37,688 bases of DNA from the NCBI GenBank assembly GCA_011046015.1, contig DSBO01000048.1, positions 1-37,688 on the forward strand, read 5' to 3'. Origin of the DNA: Thioalkalivibrio sp. GTDB taxonomy: Bacteria > Pseudomonadota > Gammaproteobacteria > SpSt-1174. Numbering within the stretch: the stretch's first letter is position 1; the number at the start of each line of letters is the position of its first letter. The position numbers and the translations under genes are program-made. The notes under the pieces were generated by a model that saw only the letters and a list, made by a program, of their open reading frames with translations, searched no databases and was not told the DNA's origin. Of this stretch, positions 26,784 to 35,896 are shown piece by piece.

Positions 26784-28115
26784 CTAGAGTATGTAGCGGC
26801 TCAGGTCCTCGTCCTGCACCAGCTCGCCGAGGTAGCGGTCCACGTAGGCCGCGTCCACGGTGACCGACTTCGCCCCGTCCGGCGCCTCGAAGGAGACGGT
26901 CTCGAGCAGGCGCTCCATCACCGTGTGCAGGCGGCGCGCGCCGATGTTCTCGGTACGGGCGTTGACCTCGAAGGCCACCTCGGCGATGCGTTTCACGCCG
27001 TCGGCGGTGAAGTCCACTGTCACGCCCTCGGTGCGCAGCAGCTCCCGGTACTGCTCGCTGAGGCTCGCGCTGGGCTCGGTGAGGATGCGCACGAAATCCT
27101 CGGCGGAGAGTGCGTCCAGTTCCACGCGGATGGGCAGGCGGCCCTGCAGCTCGGGGATCATGTCCGAGGGCTTGGACAGGTGAAACGCGCCGGAAGCGAT
27201 GAACAGGATGTGGTCGGTGCGCACCATGCCGTACTTGGTGTTGATGGTGCAGCCCTCGATCAGCGGCAGCAGGTCGCGTTGCACGCCCTCGCGCGAGACG
27301 TCCGCTCCGCCGGTCTCGCCGCGCTTGGCCACCTTGTCGATCTCGTCGATGAAGACGATGCCGTTCTGCTCGACCATGGCCAGCGCGCGCGCCTTGAGTT
27401 CCTCCTCGTTGATCATCTTGTACGCCTCCTCGTCCGTGAGGACCTTCATGGCGTCTTTGATCTTCATCTTGCGCGTCTGCTTGCGCCCGCCGCCCAGGTT
27501 CTGGAACAGGCCTTGCAACTGACTGGCCATCTCCTCCATCCCGGGCGGGGTCATGATCTCCACGCCCGCCGGCGAGGCGCTGACCTCGATCTCGATCTCG
27601 CGGTCGTCGAGCTCGCCCTCGCGCAGTTTCTTGCGGAATTTCTGGCGCGTGCCGGAGTCCTCGGTCGGCGCCGGCTCGTTGAGGAAGCCGGGGTTGCGCG
27701 GCTGCGGCAGCAGGGCGTCGAGGATGCGCTCCTCGGCGGCATCCTCGGCGCGGTGGCGCAGGCGGGAGGCCTCCTGCTCACGCATCTGCTTGATGGCCAC
27801 GTCCACCAGGTCGCGGATGATGGAGTCCACCTCGCGGCCGACGTAACCGACTTCGGTGAACTTGGTTGCCTCCACCTTGATGAACGGGGCGTTGGCCAGG
27901 CGCGCCAGGCGGCGGGCGATCTCGGTCTTGCCCACCCCGGTGGGGCCGATCATGAGGATGTTCTTGGGCGTGACTTCCTGGCGCAGCGCCTCGGGCAGCT
28001 GCTGCCGGCGCCAGCGGTTACGCAGGGCGATGGCGACGGCGCGCTTGGCGTCCTGCTGGCCGACGATGTGCTTGTCCAGTTCCTGGACGATTTCCCGCGG
28101 AGTCATCTCGGTCAT
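26784..28115 (-). CDS. hslU: HslU, ATPase subunit of the HslVU protease
   Basis: 443 aa, standard length. AAA+ unfoldase that feeds substrates to HslV. Walker A GPTGVGKT is at 57-64, Walker B is in [12 protein letters not shown], and the I-domain spans about residues 110-240 (with the charged, Gln/Met-rich stretch before [10 protein letters not shown]). The C-terminal tail ends DLSRYIL, the family signature (usually RFIL/RYIL) that inserts into HslV to activate it. hslV lies 59 bp upstream. Confidence 0.98.
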   Translation of the reverse strand: MTEMTPREIVQELDKHIVGQQDAKRAVAIALRNRWRRQQLPEALRQEVTPKNILMIGPTGVGKTEIARRLARLANAPFIKVEATKFTEVGYVGREVDSIIRDLVDVAIKQMREQEASRLRHRAEDAAEERILDALLPQPRNPGFLNEPAPTEDSGTRQKFRKKLREGELDDREIEIEVSASPAGVEIMTPPGMEEMASQLQGLFQNLGGGRKQTRKMKIKDAMKVLTDEEAYKMINEEELKARALAMVEQNGIVFIDEIDKVAKRGETGGADVSREGVQRDLLPLIEGCTINTKYGMVRTDHILFIASGAFHLSKPSDMIPELQGRLPIRVELDALSAEDFVRILTEPSASLSEQYRELLRTEGVTVDFTADGVKRIAEVAFEVNARTENIGARRLHTVMERLLETVSFEAPDGAKSVTVDAAYVDRYLGELVQDEDLSRYIL

Positions 28116-28174
28116 GGGATAGACGGTCTCTGTGTCGCTTGAAGAAGGGGTAACCCTGAGAGTTGCGGGTGACC

Positions 28175-28708
28175 CTAGAGTTCTTCAATGGTCAGGTTGT
28201 GATTCGTGTAGATGCAGATGTCGGCCGCGATGTTCAGGCCCTTCTCCACGATCTCGCGGGCGGAGAGCTCGGTGTTCTCCAGCAGGGCGCGCGCGGCCGA
28301 CTGCGCGTAGGGGCCGCCGGAGCCGATGGCGATGAGGCTCTCCTCGGGTTCGATCACGTCGCCGTTGCCGGAGATGATGAGCGAGGCGGTGTCGTCGGCC
28401 ACGGCCAGCAGGGCCTCCAGGCGGCGCAGCATGCGGTCGGTGCGCCAGTCCTTGGCCAGTTCCACGGCGGCGCGGGTGAGGTTGCCCCCGTGCTCCTGCA
28501 GCTTGGCCTCGAAGCGCTCGAACAGGGTGAAGGCGTCGGCCGTGCCGCCGGCGAAGCCCGCGATCACACGGTCATCATACAGTCGCCGAACCTTGCGCGC
28601 GTTGCCCTTCATGATGGTGTTGCCCAGCGAGACCTGACCGTCGCCGCCGATCACGACCTTGCCGTTGCGGCGGACGGACAGGATGGTGGTGCCTCGGTAC
28701 TGTTCCAC
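28175..28708 (-). CDS. hslV: HslV, peptidase subunit of the HslVU protease
   Basis: 177 aa from GTG 28708 ([17 protein letters not shown]), with GGAG upstream. A further upstream ATG would add non-homologous residues. The catalytic N-terminal threonine is expected at the first T of GTT (residue 7) after removal of a six-residue propeptide. [17 protein letters not shown] and [20 protein letters not shown] are highly conserved. The product is a proteasome-like threonine protease ring that partners HslU, which follows. Confidence 0.97.
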   Translation of the reverse strand: MEQYRGTTILSVRRNGKVVIGGDGQVSLGNTIMKGNARKVRRLYDDRVIAGFAGGTADAFTLFERFEAKLQEHGGNLTRAAVELAKDWRTDRMLRRLEALLAVADDTASLIISGNGDVIEPEESLIAIGSGGPYAQSAARALLENTELSAREIVEKGLNIAADICIYTNHNLTIEEL

Positions 28709-28738
28709 GCGGGGTCTCCGAAGATTCAGGGGTCGGAC

Positions 28739-28744
28739 ATTGTA
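28739..28744 (-). promoter_or_regulatory. Possible -10 element for hslVU
   Basis: Minus-strand TACAAT inside GTGTACAATG lies 30 bp upstream of the hslV start, in the 75-bp xerC-hslV gap. No good -35. The identical ten bases precede the sensor kinase gene (17613-17624 region). Confidence 0.35.
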
Positions 28745-28783
28745 CACCAGGGGCCGGCCGGCTTCCCCTCGGCGGGCGGCGGG

Positions 28784-29704
28784 TTATTCGCTGCCGCGCC
28801 GCTTGCGGGCCCGCGGGTGGGCCGCGTCGTAGACCTTCGCCAGGTGCTGGAAGTCCAGGTGGGTGTAGATCTGGGTGGTACCGATGTCGGCGTGGCCGAG
28901 CAGCTCCTGCACGGCGCGCAGGTCGCCCGAGGACTCGAGCAGGTGGCTGGCGAAGGAGTGGCGCAGCATGTGCGGGTGAACGCCGCGCTCCAGGCCCGCG
29001 GTGATGCCGTGTTCACGGAAGCGCTTTTGCACGGCGCGTGGCGAGAGGCGGCCGCCGCGCTGGGTGACGAACAGGGCCGGTTCGTCGGGCGCGGCCAGGC
29101 CTGGCCGCGCCCGCAACCAGTCGGTCAGGGCGCGCAGGGCGTGACGCCCCACGGGCAGGTCGCGTTGCTTGCTGCCCTTGCCGGTCACGCGCAGCAGGGC
29201 ATCACTGCGGTCCACGTCGTCCAGGTTCAGCCCCACCAGTTCGGCCAGGCGCAGGCCGGAGGAATACATCAGCTCCAGCATGGCGGCGTCCCGCAACGCC
29301 AGCGGGTCGTCGCCCGCGGGCTGCAGCAGCCGGTTCATCTCGTCCACGTCCAGGGCCTTGGGCAGCCGGCGGGGCGATTTCGGGGCGGGGATGTCGAGCG
29401 CGGGATTGGCCGTGGCCAGTCCCTCGCGCACCAGGTAGTGGTAGAAGCGGCGCACGGCCGAGAGCTGGCGCCTGAGGCTGCGCCCGCCGAGGCCCTGGCG
29501 GTGCAGCTCGGCGACGAAGCGGCGCAGGTGGTGGCCGGTGAGCCGTGTCCAGTCGCCGATGGCCTCGCGCTCGCACCAGGCGACCAGGCGATCGAGGTCG
29601 TGGGTGTAGCCCTTGAGGGTGTGTGGCGAGTAGCGCTTCTCTTCCCGCAGGTGGCGGATAAAGGCCTCGAGCGGGGCGTGCGAGGGGGTATTCACGGCAG
29701 GCAC
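28784..29704 (-). CDS. xerC: Tyrosine recombinase XerC
   Basis: 306 aa. Resolves chromosome dimers at dif with XerD. A SAM-like N-terminal core-binding domain (about 10-95) precedes the catalytic domain. Active-site residues are all present: R152 (SSGLRLAEL), K176 (GKGSKQR), H245 and R248 (HPHMLRHS), H271 (LLGHADIGT) and the nucleophile Y280 (TQIYTHLD). It follows DUF484 by 11 bp; dapF-DUF484-xerC is the usual gammaproteobacterial order, which supports XerC rather than XerD. Confidence 0.96.
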   Translation of the reverse strand: MPAVNTPSHAPLEAFIRHLREEKRYSPHTLKGYTHDLDRLVAWCEREAIGDWTRLTGHHLRRFVAELHRQGLGGRSLRRQLSAVRRFYHYLVREGLATANPALDIPAPKSPRRLPKALDVDEMNRLLQPAGDDPLALRDAAMLELMYSSGLRLAELVGLNLDDVDRSDALLRVTGKGSKQRDLPVGRHALRALTDWLRARPGLAAPDEPALFVTQRGGRLSPRAVQKRFREHGITAGLERGVHPHMLRHSFASHLLESSGDLRAVQELLGHADIGTTQIYTHLDFQHLAKVYDAAHPRARKRRGSE

Positions 29705-29715
29705 CGCACCGGGGC

Positions 29716-30417
29716 TCAGGCGCCCCGGCCGCCCTGCACGGCGGCGGAGACCAGCTCGCCAAGGTAGCCCAGGAACAGCGTACCCATGCCAGGATGAAAG
29801 CGTGCCTCCTCGCGGCTGCCCAGGCCGAGTACGCCGAGGCGCCCGGCATTGAACAGCGGCACGGCCACGGCCGAGGCGACCTCGTCGGCATGTTCGTCGA
29901 AGAGGAAGGCCAGCTGGTGCTTGTCCAGACGCCCGCAGGCTGGTCGCCTGGACTCGAACAGTTCCTCGAAGGCGGCCAGCCCGGCATGGTCGGGTGGGAC
30001 ATGGTGCGGCGAGTCGGCCGCTTCCTGCTCACTGACGAGTCGCACCACCACGTGGTCGGCCTTGAACTCCGAGCGCAGCAGCTCCTGGGTGGTGGCGAGC
30101 ACGCCGTCAAGGCCGTCGGCCTCCATCAGGGCCAGTGCCAGCCGGTGCAGGCGGCTGCTCAGGTGCTCGTTGTCGCGCGCCACCTGCACCAGATCCATGA
30201 GCTTGCGCTCGAGCTGGCGGTTCTTCTCGCGCAGCAGGCCCACTTGGCGCTCCACCAGCGATACCGCGCCACCACCCACCTGATGGGGCAGGTGCATGAG
30301 CGCCAGCAGTCCGGTGTGGCGGTCGAAAAAATCCGGGTGGGCCTTCAGGTAGTCTTCCACGGCCTCGTCGGAGAGGGTCGGTGCCGCGCTGTCTCGCTCG
30401 GTCTGGGTGGTGGTCAT
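29716..30417 (-). CDS. DUF484 (GAF-like) protein
   Basis: 233 aa. N-terminal signature [47 protein letters not shown] leads into a likely coiled coil (about 65-95), then a GAF-like domain (about 95-230). It begins 4 bp inside the end of dapF (ATGA overlap) and precedes xerC by 11 bp, a conserved arrangement across gammaproteobacteria. Its role is unknown. Cytoplasmic; no signal sequence. Confidence 0.9.
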   Translation of the reverse strand: MTTTQTERDSAAPTLSDEAVEDYLKAHPDFFDRHTGLLALMHLPHQVGGGAVSLVERQVGLLREKNRQLERKLMDLVQVARDNEHLSSRLHRLALALMEADGLDGVLATTQELLRSEFKADHVVVRLVSEQEAADSPHHVPPDHAGLAAFEELFESRRPACGRLDKHQLAFLFDEHADEVASAVAVPLFNAGRLGVLGLGSREEARFHPGMGTLFLGYLGELVSAAVQGGRGA

Positions 30418-31244
30418 AAATCGATGGTCCCCTCGAATACTCGTTCCGCCGGGCCGGTCATGAGCACCGGCGAGTCGTCCCCCGGCCAGCTTATCATAAG
30501 ACGCCCACCCGGCAGGTCCACGGCCACCAGCTCGTCGAGCAGTCCCTGGATGCGCCCGGCCACCACCGCCGCGCAGGCGCCAGTGCCGCAGGCCAGGGTC
30601 TCGCCCGCGCCGCGTTCGTAGACGCGCAGGCGGATGTGGTTGCGGTCCACCACCTGCATGAAACCGACGTTTACGTGATTCGGGAATCGCGGATGGGCCT
30701 CGATCGCGGGTCCGAGGCGCGCCACCGGTGCGGTCTGGACATTGTCTACGCGCAGCACGGCATGCGGGTTGCCCATGGAAACCGCGCCGATCTCCACGGT
30801 CTCGCCGTCCACGTCCAGCAGGTAGGCGGTGTTTACCACCCCGGCCTCGAAGGGGATGTCGGCCGGGTTCAGCCGCGGCGGGCCCATGTCCACGGTCACC
30901 TGACCGTCAGGCTGCACCTTGAGCAGAATACGCCCGCCGCTGGTGAGCACCGGGATCTCCGTCTTGTCGGTCAGTCCGCGGTCGCGCACGAAGCGCGCGA
31001 AGCAGCGCGCGCCATTGCCGCACTGTTCCACCTCGTTACCGTCGGCATTGAAAATACGGTAGCGGAAGTCGGCATCGGCCACCGGCGAGCGCTCCACCAG
31101 CAGCACCTGGTCGCAACCCACGCCGAGGCGCCGGTTGGCGAGAAAGCGCACGCGCTCTGGCGTCAGGTCGACGGCCTGGCTGATGGCATCGATCACGACG
31201 AAGTCGTTGCCAAGGCCGTGCATCTTGGTGAACTGGAGTTTCAT
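30414..31244 (-). CDS. dapF: Diaminopimelate epimerase
   Basis: 276 aa from ATG 31244 ([19 protein letters not shown]); further upstream codons are not family-like. It interconverts LL- and meso-diaminopimelate without a cofactor, using two cysteines: C75 in [12 protein letters not shown] and C219 in [10 protein letters not shown]. The product feeds both peptidoglycan and LysA. Overlaps DUF484 by 4 bp. No clear Shine-Dalgarno precedes the ATG. It lies divergent from tusA across a 227-bp, AT-richer gap. Confidence 0.97.
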   Translation of the reverse strand: MKLQFTKMHGLGNDFVVIDAISQAVDLTPERVRFLANRRLGVGCDQVLLVERSPVADADFRYRIFNADGNEVEQCGNGARCFARFVRDRGLTDKTEIPVLTSGGRILLKVQPDGQVTVDMGPPRLNPADIPFEAGVVNTAYLLDVDGETVEIGAVSMGNPHAVLRVDNVQTAPVARLGPAIEAHPRFPNHVNVGFMQVVDRNHIRLRVYERGAGETLACGTGACAAVVAGRIQGLLDELVAVDLPGGRLMISWPGDDSPVLMTGPAERVFEGTIDL

Positions 31245-31394
31245 ATGACTGCGGAGCATACCGCTAACCGCCCGATTTTCCACCTGTTTTTATTGTTATA
31301 GCCCTATCTAGGACGGGTATATCAAAGAATTGTGAAATAAGCCGGGTCTATGGTAAGGTGCAGCCTCTTCGGGCCCGCACATGCGCTTGCAGCG

Positions 31395-31422
31395 CGGTTT
31401 AACCGAGAAATAAAGCTTTATT
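31395..31422. promoter_or_regulatory. Two adjacent dyads in the tusA leader
   Basis: CGGTTTAACCG (31395-31405) and the exact 14-bp palindrome AATAAAGCTTTATT (31409-31422) sit 50-77 bp upstream of tusA in the dapF/tusA divergent gap (31245-31471). They could be operators or RNA hairpins. A weak promoter-like pair TTGTGA-N18-TAAGGT lies upstream of them. The rest of the gap shows no gene. Confidence 0.35.
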
Positions 31423-31471
31423 CAGACGACCCTGTCTCTCACTGCTGACTACATAACGAACGGGAGGTCCC

Positions 31472-31702
31472 ATGACTGACTTCGCTTCCGAACTCGACGC
31501 TCGCGGCCTGAACTGCCCGCTGCCGATCCTGCGCACCAAGAAGGCCATCGCCGAACTGAACTCCGGTGACGTGCTGAAGGTTGTCGCCACCGACCCGGGT
31601 GCCGTGAAGGACTTCGAAGCCTTCTGCAAGCAGACCGGTAACGAGCTGGTCGAACACAGCGAAGCCGGCGGCGAATTCACCTTCTTCATCAAGAAGGGCT
31701 AA
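31472..31702 (+). CDS. tusA: TusA-family sulfur carrier protein
   Basis: 76 aa, the full family length, with GGGAGG ahead of the ATG. The conserved N-terminal sequence LDARGLNCPLPILRTKKAI contains the sulfur-carrying C15 in the CPxP motif; the C-terminal EFTFFIKKG completes the small two-layer fold. TusA moves persulfide sulfur in the cytoplasm, in tRNA thiolation and, in sulfur oxidisers, between rhodanese/DsrE-type proteins and DsrEFH or sHdr. Here it stands alone with its own leader and a strong terminator, so a highly expressed monocistronic gene is likely (inference). Confidence 0.95.
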   Translation: MTDFASELDARGLNCPLPILRTKKAIAELNSGDVLKVVATDPGAVKDFEAFCKQTGNELVEHSEAGGEFTFFIKKG

Positions 31703-31716
31703 GCACCGCCAGCTTC

Positions 31717-31773
31717 GAACCGGAGACCTCCGGTTCCGAAAAAAGCCGACCGGGAGACCGGTCGGCTTTTTTT
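31717..31773 (+). terminator. Double hairpin with strong rho-independent terminator after tusA
   Basis: Hairpin 1 at 31717-31736 (GAACCGGAG / CTCCGGTTC, 2-nt loop). Hairpin 2 at 31741-31770 is a perfect 13-bp stem (AAAAGCCGACCGG) closed by GAGA, a GNRA loop, and runs into seven T (31767-31773). The A-run before it could let it act on the minus strand too. Confidence 0.92.
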
Positions 31774-31889
31774 GTGGCATCCTGAATGGCACTGCGCCAC
31801 CGCTACCCTAGCGGGCTGCTTGTCGGGGCCTGCGACGCGTTATCGCGCAGAAAGTCAGTTGCAGTCGATAACACCCTGAGGAGAGATCG

Positions 31890-32429
31890 ATGAAAAAGTG
31901 GGCGATGTATTTGCTGTTGGCGGCACTGCCTGCCGCCAGTTCAGCGGCAGATATCTACCTGACCCTGGGTGCTGGTGCAAGCGAGTTTCGTGATGCAGGG
32001 GACATGGCGCCTGGCGCCAATGTCGACGATGAGTCGACGGCCCTGATGATCGGGGTGGGGGGCGATGTTGGAAAAGGACTGATGGTGGAAGGCGGCTACC
32101 TGAGTCTCGGTAAGGCAGAGGAAAGTGCCACCAACCTGGAATTCAAGGCACGAGCCGTCACTGCGACGGCATTGCCCTACCTGCAGGCAGGTGATGCCAG
32201 GGCCTTCGTGCGCGTTGGCGCCGCCTATTGGCAGGCTGGCAACGACTTGGTGAAGGATAGAAATGGCTGGGCACCGGTCGGGGGACTCGGCATCGAATAC
32301 ATGATATCTGAGGCGACATACCGCTGGTCGGTGCGCGCGGAGTGGATGCGTATCCTGGATATAGGCACGGATCATATCGGCAAGACAGATGTAGACGCCG
32401 CCATGTTGGGTCTAGTGTTACGCCATTAA
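31890..32429 (+). CDS. Small outer-membrane beta-barrel protein
   Basis: 179 aa with a GAGGAGAG ribosome site. Signal peptide MKKWAMYLLLAALPAASSA, then alternating amphipathic strands (DIYLTLGAGASEF, STALMIGVGGDV, LMVEGGYLSLG, ARAVTATALPYLQAG, ARAFVRVGAAYWQAG, GGLGIEYMIS, WSVRAEWMRI, AAMLGLVLRH). About eight strands fit an OmpA-like or OmpW-like small barrel. Its base composition is visibly less GC-rich than its neighbours and transposon debris lies downstream, so acquisition by transfer is possible. Specific function unknown. Confidence 0.8.
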   Translation: MKKWAMYLLLAALPAASSAADIYLTLGAGASEFRDAGDMAPGANVDDESTALMIGVGGDVGKGLMVEGGYLSLGKAEESATNLEFKARAVTATALPYLQAGDARAFVRVGAAYWQAGNDLVKDRNGWAPVGGLGIEYMISEATYRWSVRAEWMRILDIGTDHIGKTDVDAAMLGLVLRH

Positions 32430-32696
32430 AGATCAATCAAGTCGACACATGTCCTCGACGAGGCATATCCTCTTCATCACATCCGATCCACACGATGATA
32501 GACGCGTTCAATGGGCTGAGTTGGCTGTTGTCGTGCAGATATGATGGTCGATCAACGGAGCGGTCTAGCTATCACCTCCTTCCATATGTCGCTCGTCAGG
32601 GTTGACATGTATACGGCATTGAATCGCCACCCGCCCGGTTGAAAGTTTGACTGAAATTTGCCTGCCGCCGAGAAAGCGGGGTTTACCCGGAAAACA

Positions 32697-32841
32697 AGAC
32701 ACGGGGTCAGGCCTTTCATCTTGCCTCAACGGGCATACGTACTAACCTCTCCCCATGGCGAGGCCGTTGCGGATTGAGTTTCGTGGTGCCCTTTACCATC
32801 TCATCTCACGAGGGGAAGCTTACGTCCTGAGCGTTGCCTAG
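32697..32841 (+). pseudogene. 5' stub of a REP-associated (IS200-like, Y1) transposase
   Basis: The ATG at 32755 opens a 28-codon reading frame, MARPLRIEFRGALYH followed by LISRGEAYVLSVA and a stop at 32841. The first 20 residues match the start of the REP-associated tyrosine transposases; the catalytic HUH and tyrosine parts are gone. The leader ACACGGGGTCAGG (from about 32698) and CTAACCTCTCCCC just before the ATG are of the kind that precedes these genes. The homology breaks at about 32815-32822, just before the stop of the next gene on the other strand. The rest of the gap (32430-32696) is lower-GC and shows no gene. Confidence 0.8.
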
Positions 32842-33086
32842 TTTTCGCGGTCGATACGCGCGAGTTCGCGGTCGAAGGCGATGTGCGTCCATGCGACCGC
32901 GAACCAGACGATTGGGCCGCAGATGAACAGCACGATGATCGATGTAGGCATGTTCTGGTCGAGAAAGGCCTCGCACTGGGGCAGCTTGGATACCACGCAG
33001 CACAGCAGCCAGGCGAGGAGCATGCCGCCGACCAGCCAGGCTGCCAGGGCGATGAGCCAGGGATAGATATCAGCGGTCGGTGACAT
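32838..33086 (-). CDS. Small inner-membrane protein, 82 aa
   Basis: ATG 33086 with an excellent AAGGAGG site. Two membrane segments (about 9-32, LIALAAWLVGGMLLAWLLCCVV, and 48-68, SIIVLFICGPIVWFAVAWTHIAF) joined by a short loop with one more cysteine (QCEAF). Charged C-terminal end (DRELARIDREN). I do not recognise the family. Its last 4 bases overlap the end of the transposase stub, so its 3' end may have been affected by that rearrangement. It lies 82 bp downstream of lpd on the same strand. Confidence 0.65.
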   Translation of the reverse strand: MSPTADIYPWLIALAAWLVGGMLLAWLLCCVVSKLPQCEAFLDQNMPTSIIVLFICGPIVWFAVAWTHIAFDRELARIDREN

Positions 33087-33168
33087 GTGAGCCTCCTTGA
33101 TTAAACAGGTCAGGCTTGTCGTCCGTTACTGCTCCTCCGTGACCCGGGGTGCCGAAAAAGCCGGGGCT

Positions 33169-34617
33169 TCATCCCTGGCGTTTCCTTCCCGTCGCCATGT
33201 GAATCGCGCGTTGTCCCACCGCCAGCGCCGCCTCGTGCACTGCCTCCGACAGAGTCGGATGCGCGAACACCGTTCGCGCGAGGTCCTCGGCGGAGGCCTG
33301 GAACGCCATCGCGATGGTGGCCTCGCTGATGAGCTCCGATGCGCCGGGGCCCACGATGTGTGCGCCGAGGATGCGGTCGGTCTCGGCGCTGGCCAGCAGC
33401 TTGACGAAGCCATCAGTCTCGCCGCGGGCCTGGGCGCGGCCGCTGGCGGCCAGCGGAAACACACCCTTGTGGTAGGCCTCGCCGGCGGTCTTCAGGTCTT
33501 CCTCGGTGCGACCGACCCAGGCGATCTCTGGCTGAGTGTAGATCACCGACGGAACACAGCCGTAATCGAGCGTGGTCGACTGGCCGGCGATGCGCTCGAC
33601 CACCATGCACCCTTCCTCCGAGCCCTTGTGCGCGAGCATGGCGCCGCGTACCACGTCACCGACGGCGTACACGCCGGGCAGGTTGGTCTCGCAGAACTCG
33701 TTCACGTGGATGTAACCACGTTCGTCGAGGAGCAGGCCGCTTTCCTGAGTATAGACGTCATCCGACAGGGGGCGGCGCCCCACCGCGACGACGACGCGAT
33801 CGGCCTTGAAGGTGTGGGATTTCCCTTCGCCGTCGGTGTAGTCCAGCGTGGCCTCCGCCTTGCCGACGCGGGTCGTCATCAGCCGGCAGCCGAGCCGAAT
33901 GTCGAGCCCCTGATCACGAAGGAGCCGGAGCGCGGCCTGGGCGACCTCGCCGTCGGTGACGGGCAGGAAGCGGTCCTGTGCCTCCAGCATCACCACCTCG
34001 GCTCCCAGGCGTCGCCAGACACTGCCGAGTTCCAGTCCGATGACGCCGGCGCCGATCACCGCCAGCCGTTTGGGGACCTCGTCGAAGGCGAGCGCTCCGG
34101 TGGAATCGACCACGACCGTGCCATCCAGTGGCGCTCCGCCCAGCTCGATGGGCGTGGAGCCGGTCGCGATAATGACGTGATCGCTGGCAAGCTCTTCTGG
34201 CCGGCTCTTGCCATGGGCGGTAAAGGCCACCTTGCCCGGGCCGAGCAGCTTGCCCTCGCCCTGCAGCCAGGTGATGCCGTTGCCCTTGAACAGGCGCTCG
34301 ATGCCCCGGGTAAGTCGGTCGACCACACCCTGCTTGCGTGCATGCATGGCGGCGAGATCCAGTTCGAGCTTGCCGATGCGGATGCCGTGACCCGCGAAGC
34401 CGTTGGCCGCCAGCTCGTATTGTTCGGTCGATTCGAGCAGGGCCTTGGAGGGGATGCAGCCGGCATTGAGGCAGGTACCCCCCAGCGCGGGCTTGCCGTC
34501 CGCGGCGAGCCAGCGGTCGATGCAGGCCGTCTTCATGCCGAGCTGGGCGGCGCGGATGGCGGCCACGTAGCCGGCCGGGCCCGCGCCGATGATGATGATG
34601 TCGTAGTCTGCGCTCAT
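33169..34617 (-). CDS. lpd: Dihydrolipoyl dehydrogenase (E3 of 2-oxoglutarate dehydrogenase)
   Basis: 482 aa. Reoxidises the lipoyl arm of SucB with FAD and NAD. FAD motif IIIIGAGPAGYVAA at the N-terminus; redox disulfide C49/C54 in GGTCLNAGCIPSK; NAD motif VIGAGVIGLELGSVWRRLG; YAVGDVVRGAMLAHKG; and the C-terminal AHPTLSEAVHEAA with the catalytic His-Glu pair. It follows sucB by 37 bp, so this copy is probably dedicated to the 2-oxoglutarate complex (the odhL/lpdG type). Confidence 0.97.
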   Translation of the reverse strand: MSADYDIIIIGAGPAGYVAAIRAAQLGMKTACIDRWLAADGKPALGGTCLNAGCIPSKALLESTEQYELAANGFAGHGIRIGKLELDLAAMHARKQGVVDRLTRGIERLFKGNGITWLQGEGKLLGPGKVAFTAHGKSRPEELASDHVIIATGSTPIELGGAPLDGTVVVDSTGALAFDEVPKRLAVIGAGVIGLELGSVWRRLGAEVVMLEAQDRFLPVTDGEVAQAALRLLRDQGLDIRLGCRLMTTRVGKAEATLDYTDGEGKSHTFKADRVVVAVGRRPLSDDVYTQESGLLLDERGYIHVNEFCETNLPGVYAVGDVVRGAMLAHKGSEEGCMVVERIAGQSTTLDYGCVPSVIYTQPEIAWVGRTEEDLKTAGEAYHKGVFPLAASGRAQARGETDGFVKLLASAETDRILGAHIVGPGASELISEATIAMAFQASAEDLARTVFAHPTLSEAVHEAALAVGQRAIHMATGRKRQG

Positions 34618-34654
34618 GATGTCCGTGTCACTGTCGCGATGGGTTGGGCGCGGA

Positions 34655-35866
34655 TCAGACTTCCAGCAGCAACCGCGCGGGATCTTCCAGCATGTCCTTG
34701 ATCGTGACCAGGAAGCGCACCGCGCTGCTGCCGTCGATCAGGCGGTGATCGTAGGACAGCGCGAGGTACATCATGGGCCGGATCACGATCTCGCCGTGCT
34801 CCACCACCGGTCGCTCCTCGATCTTGTGCATGCCGAGGATGGCGCTTTGCGGCGGGTTGAGGATGGGCGTGGACAGCAGCGAACCGAATACGCCGCCGTT
34901 GGAAAGGGTGAAGGTGCCGCCGGTGAGCTCCTCCATGTCGAGCTTTCCGTCCTGCGCGCGCTGGCTGAGGTCGGCAATCTGCTTTTCGATCCCGGCGAAG
35001 CCCAGCTGGTCGGCGTCGCGCAGGATGGGTACCACCAGCCCCCGCGGCGAGGAGACGGCCACGCCGATGTCGAAGAAGCCGTGGTAGACGATGTCATCGC
35101 CGTCGATGGAGGCGTTGACCTCGGGAAAGCGGCGCAGCGCCTCGATGCAGGCCTTGACGAAGAAGGACATGAAGCCGAGCCGCACGCCGTGGGTCTTCTC
35201 GAAACGCTCGCGATGTGTCTTGCGCAGCGCCATCACCGGGGCCATGTTGACCTCGTTGAAGGTGGTGAGCATGGCGGCGGTCTGCTGGGCCTCGAGCAGA
35301 CGCTCGGCGATGCGCTTGCGCAGGCGCGTCATGGTGACCCGTTTCTCCGGGCGCTCGCCGCTATCCAGTGCCAGCGGTGGCCGACGGGCCGGGGGGCGCG
35401 TCTCCGCAGCCGGCTGCCGGGCCGCCGGCCGAGGCTCCTCCTCGGCCGGTTTGGACTTCAGCGATTCTAGATAGGCCAGAACGTCCTCCTTGAGCACGCG
35501 ACCATCCTTGCCGCTGCCCGGGATCTGCGCCGGGTCGAGGTCATGCTCGTGCACCAGCTTGCGCACCGCGGGGCTCAGTGCAGGCGCATGACGCGCGGCC
35601 GTCCTGTCATCGTTCTTCGCTTCCTTCGCCCCTTCGTCCAGCAGTCCGATGAGCTGGCCGGCGGTGACCGTCACCCCTGCGTCCTGTTCGATCCGGCTCA
35701 GTACGCCGGCCGCGGGGGCGGGTACCTCGAGCACGACCTTGTCCGTCTCGATGTCGACGAGGTTCTCGTCCTGTTCGACGCGCTCACCCGGTTGCTTGTG
35801 CCAGGTGACGATGGTGGCGTCGGCCACCGACTCGGGTAGTGGCGGGATTCGGATCTCAGTGCTCAT
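34655..35866 (-). CDS. sucB: Dihydrolipoyllysine succinyltransferase (E2 of 2-oxoglutarate dehydrogenase)
   Basis: 403 aa. One lipoyl domain (1-75) with lipoylated K43 in [11 protein letters not shown]; a Pro/Ala linker; a peripheral-subunit-binding domain (about 95-140, [33 protein letters not shown]); a second charged linker; then the acyltransferase core with [12 protein letters not shown] carrying the active-site His and Asp. The single lipoyl domain and position after sucA favour succinyl rather than acetyl transfer. Located between sucA (30 bp) and lpd (37 bp). Confidence 0.97.
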   Translation of the reverse strand: MSTEIRIPPLPESVADATIVTWHKQPGERVEQDENLVDIETDKVVLEVPAPAAGVLSRIEQDAGVTVTAGQLIGLLDEGAKEAKNDDRTAARHAPALSPAVRKLVHEHDLDPAQIPGSGKDGRVLKEDVLAYLESLKSKPAEEEPRPAARQPAAETRPPARRPPLALDSGERPEKRVTMTRLRKRIAERLLEAQQTAAMLTTFNEVNMAPVMALRKTHRERFEKTHGVRLGFMSFFVKACIEALRRFPEVNASIDGDDIVYHGFFDIGVAVSSPRGLVVPILRDADQLGFAGIEKQIADLSQRAQDGKLDMEELTGGTFTLSNGGVFGSLLSTPILNPPQSAILGMHKIEERPVVEHGEIVIRPMMYLALSYDHRLIDGSSAVRFLVTIKDMLEDPARLLLEV

Positions 35867-35896
35867 GTTGTTCTCGCGTCTTGTTCGGTGAGCGGG

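Noticed and set aside
28784-29704. XerC homologue as a phage or integron integrase
   Set aside because: Length, the dapF-DUF484-xerC order and lack of attachment-site or cassette structure point to the housekeeping dimer-resolution enzyme.
33121-33168. Terminator between lpd and the small membrane gene
   Set aside because: The GCCGAAAAAGCCGGGG segment looks hairpin-like at first sight but its halves are direct, not inverted, repeats.
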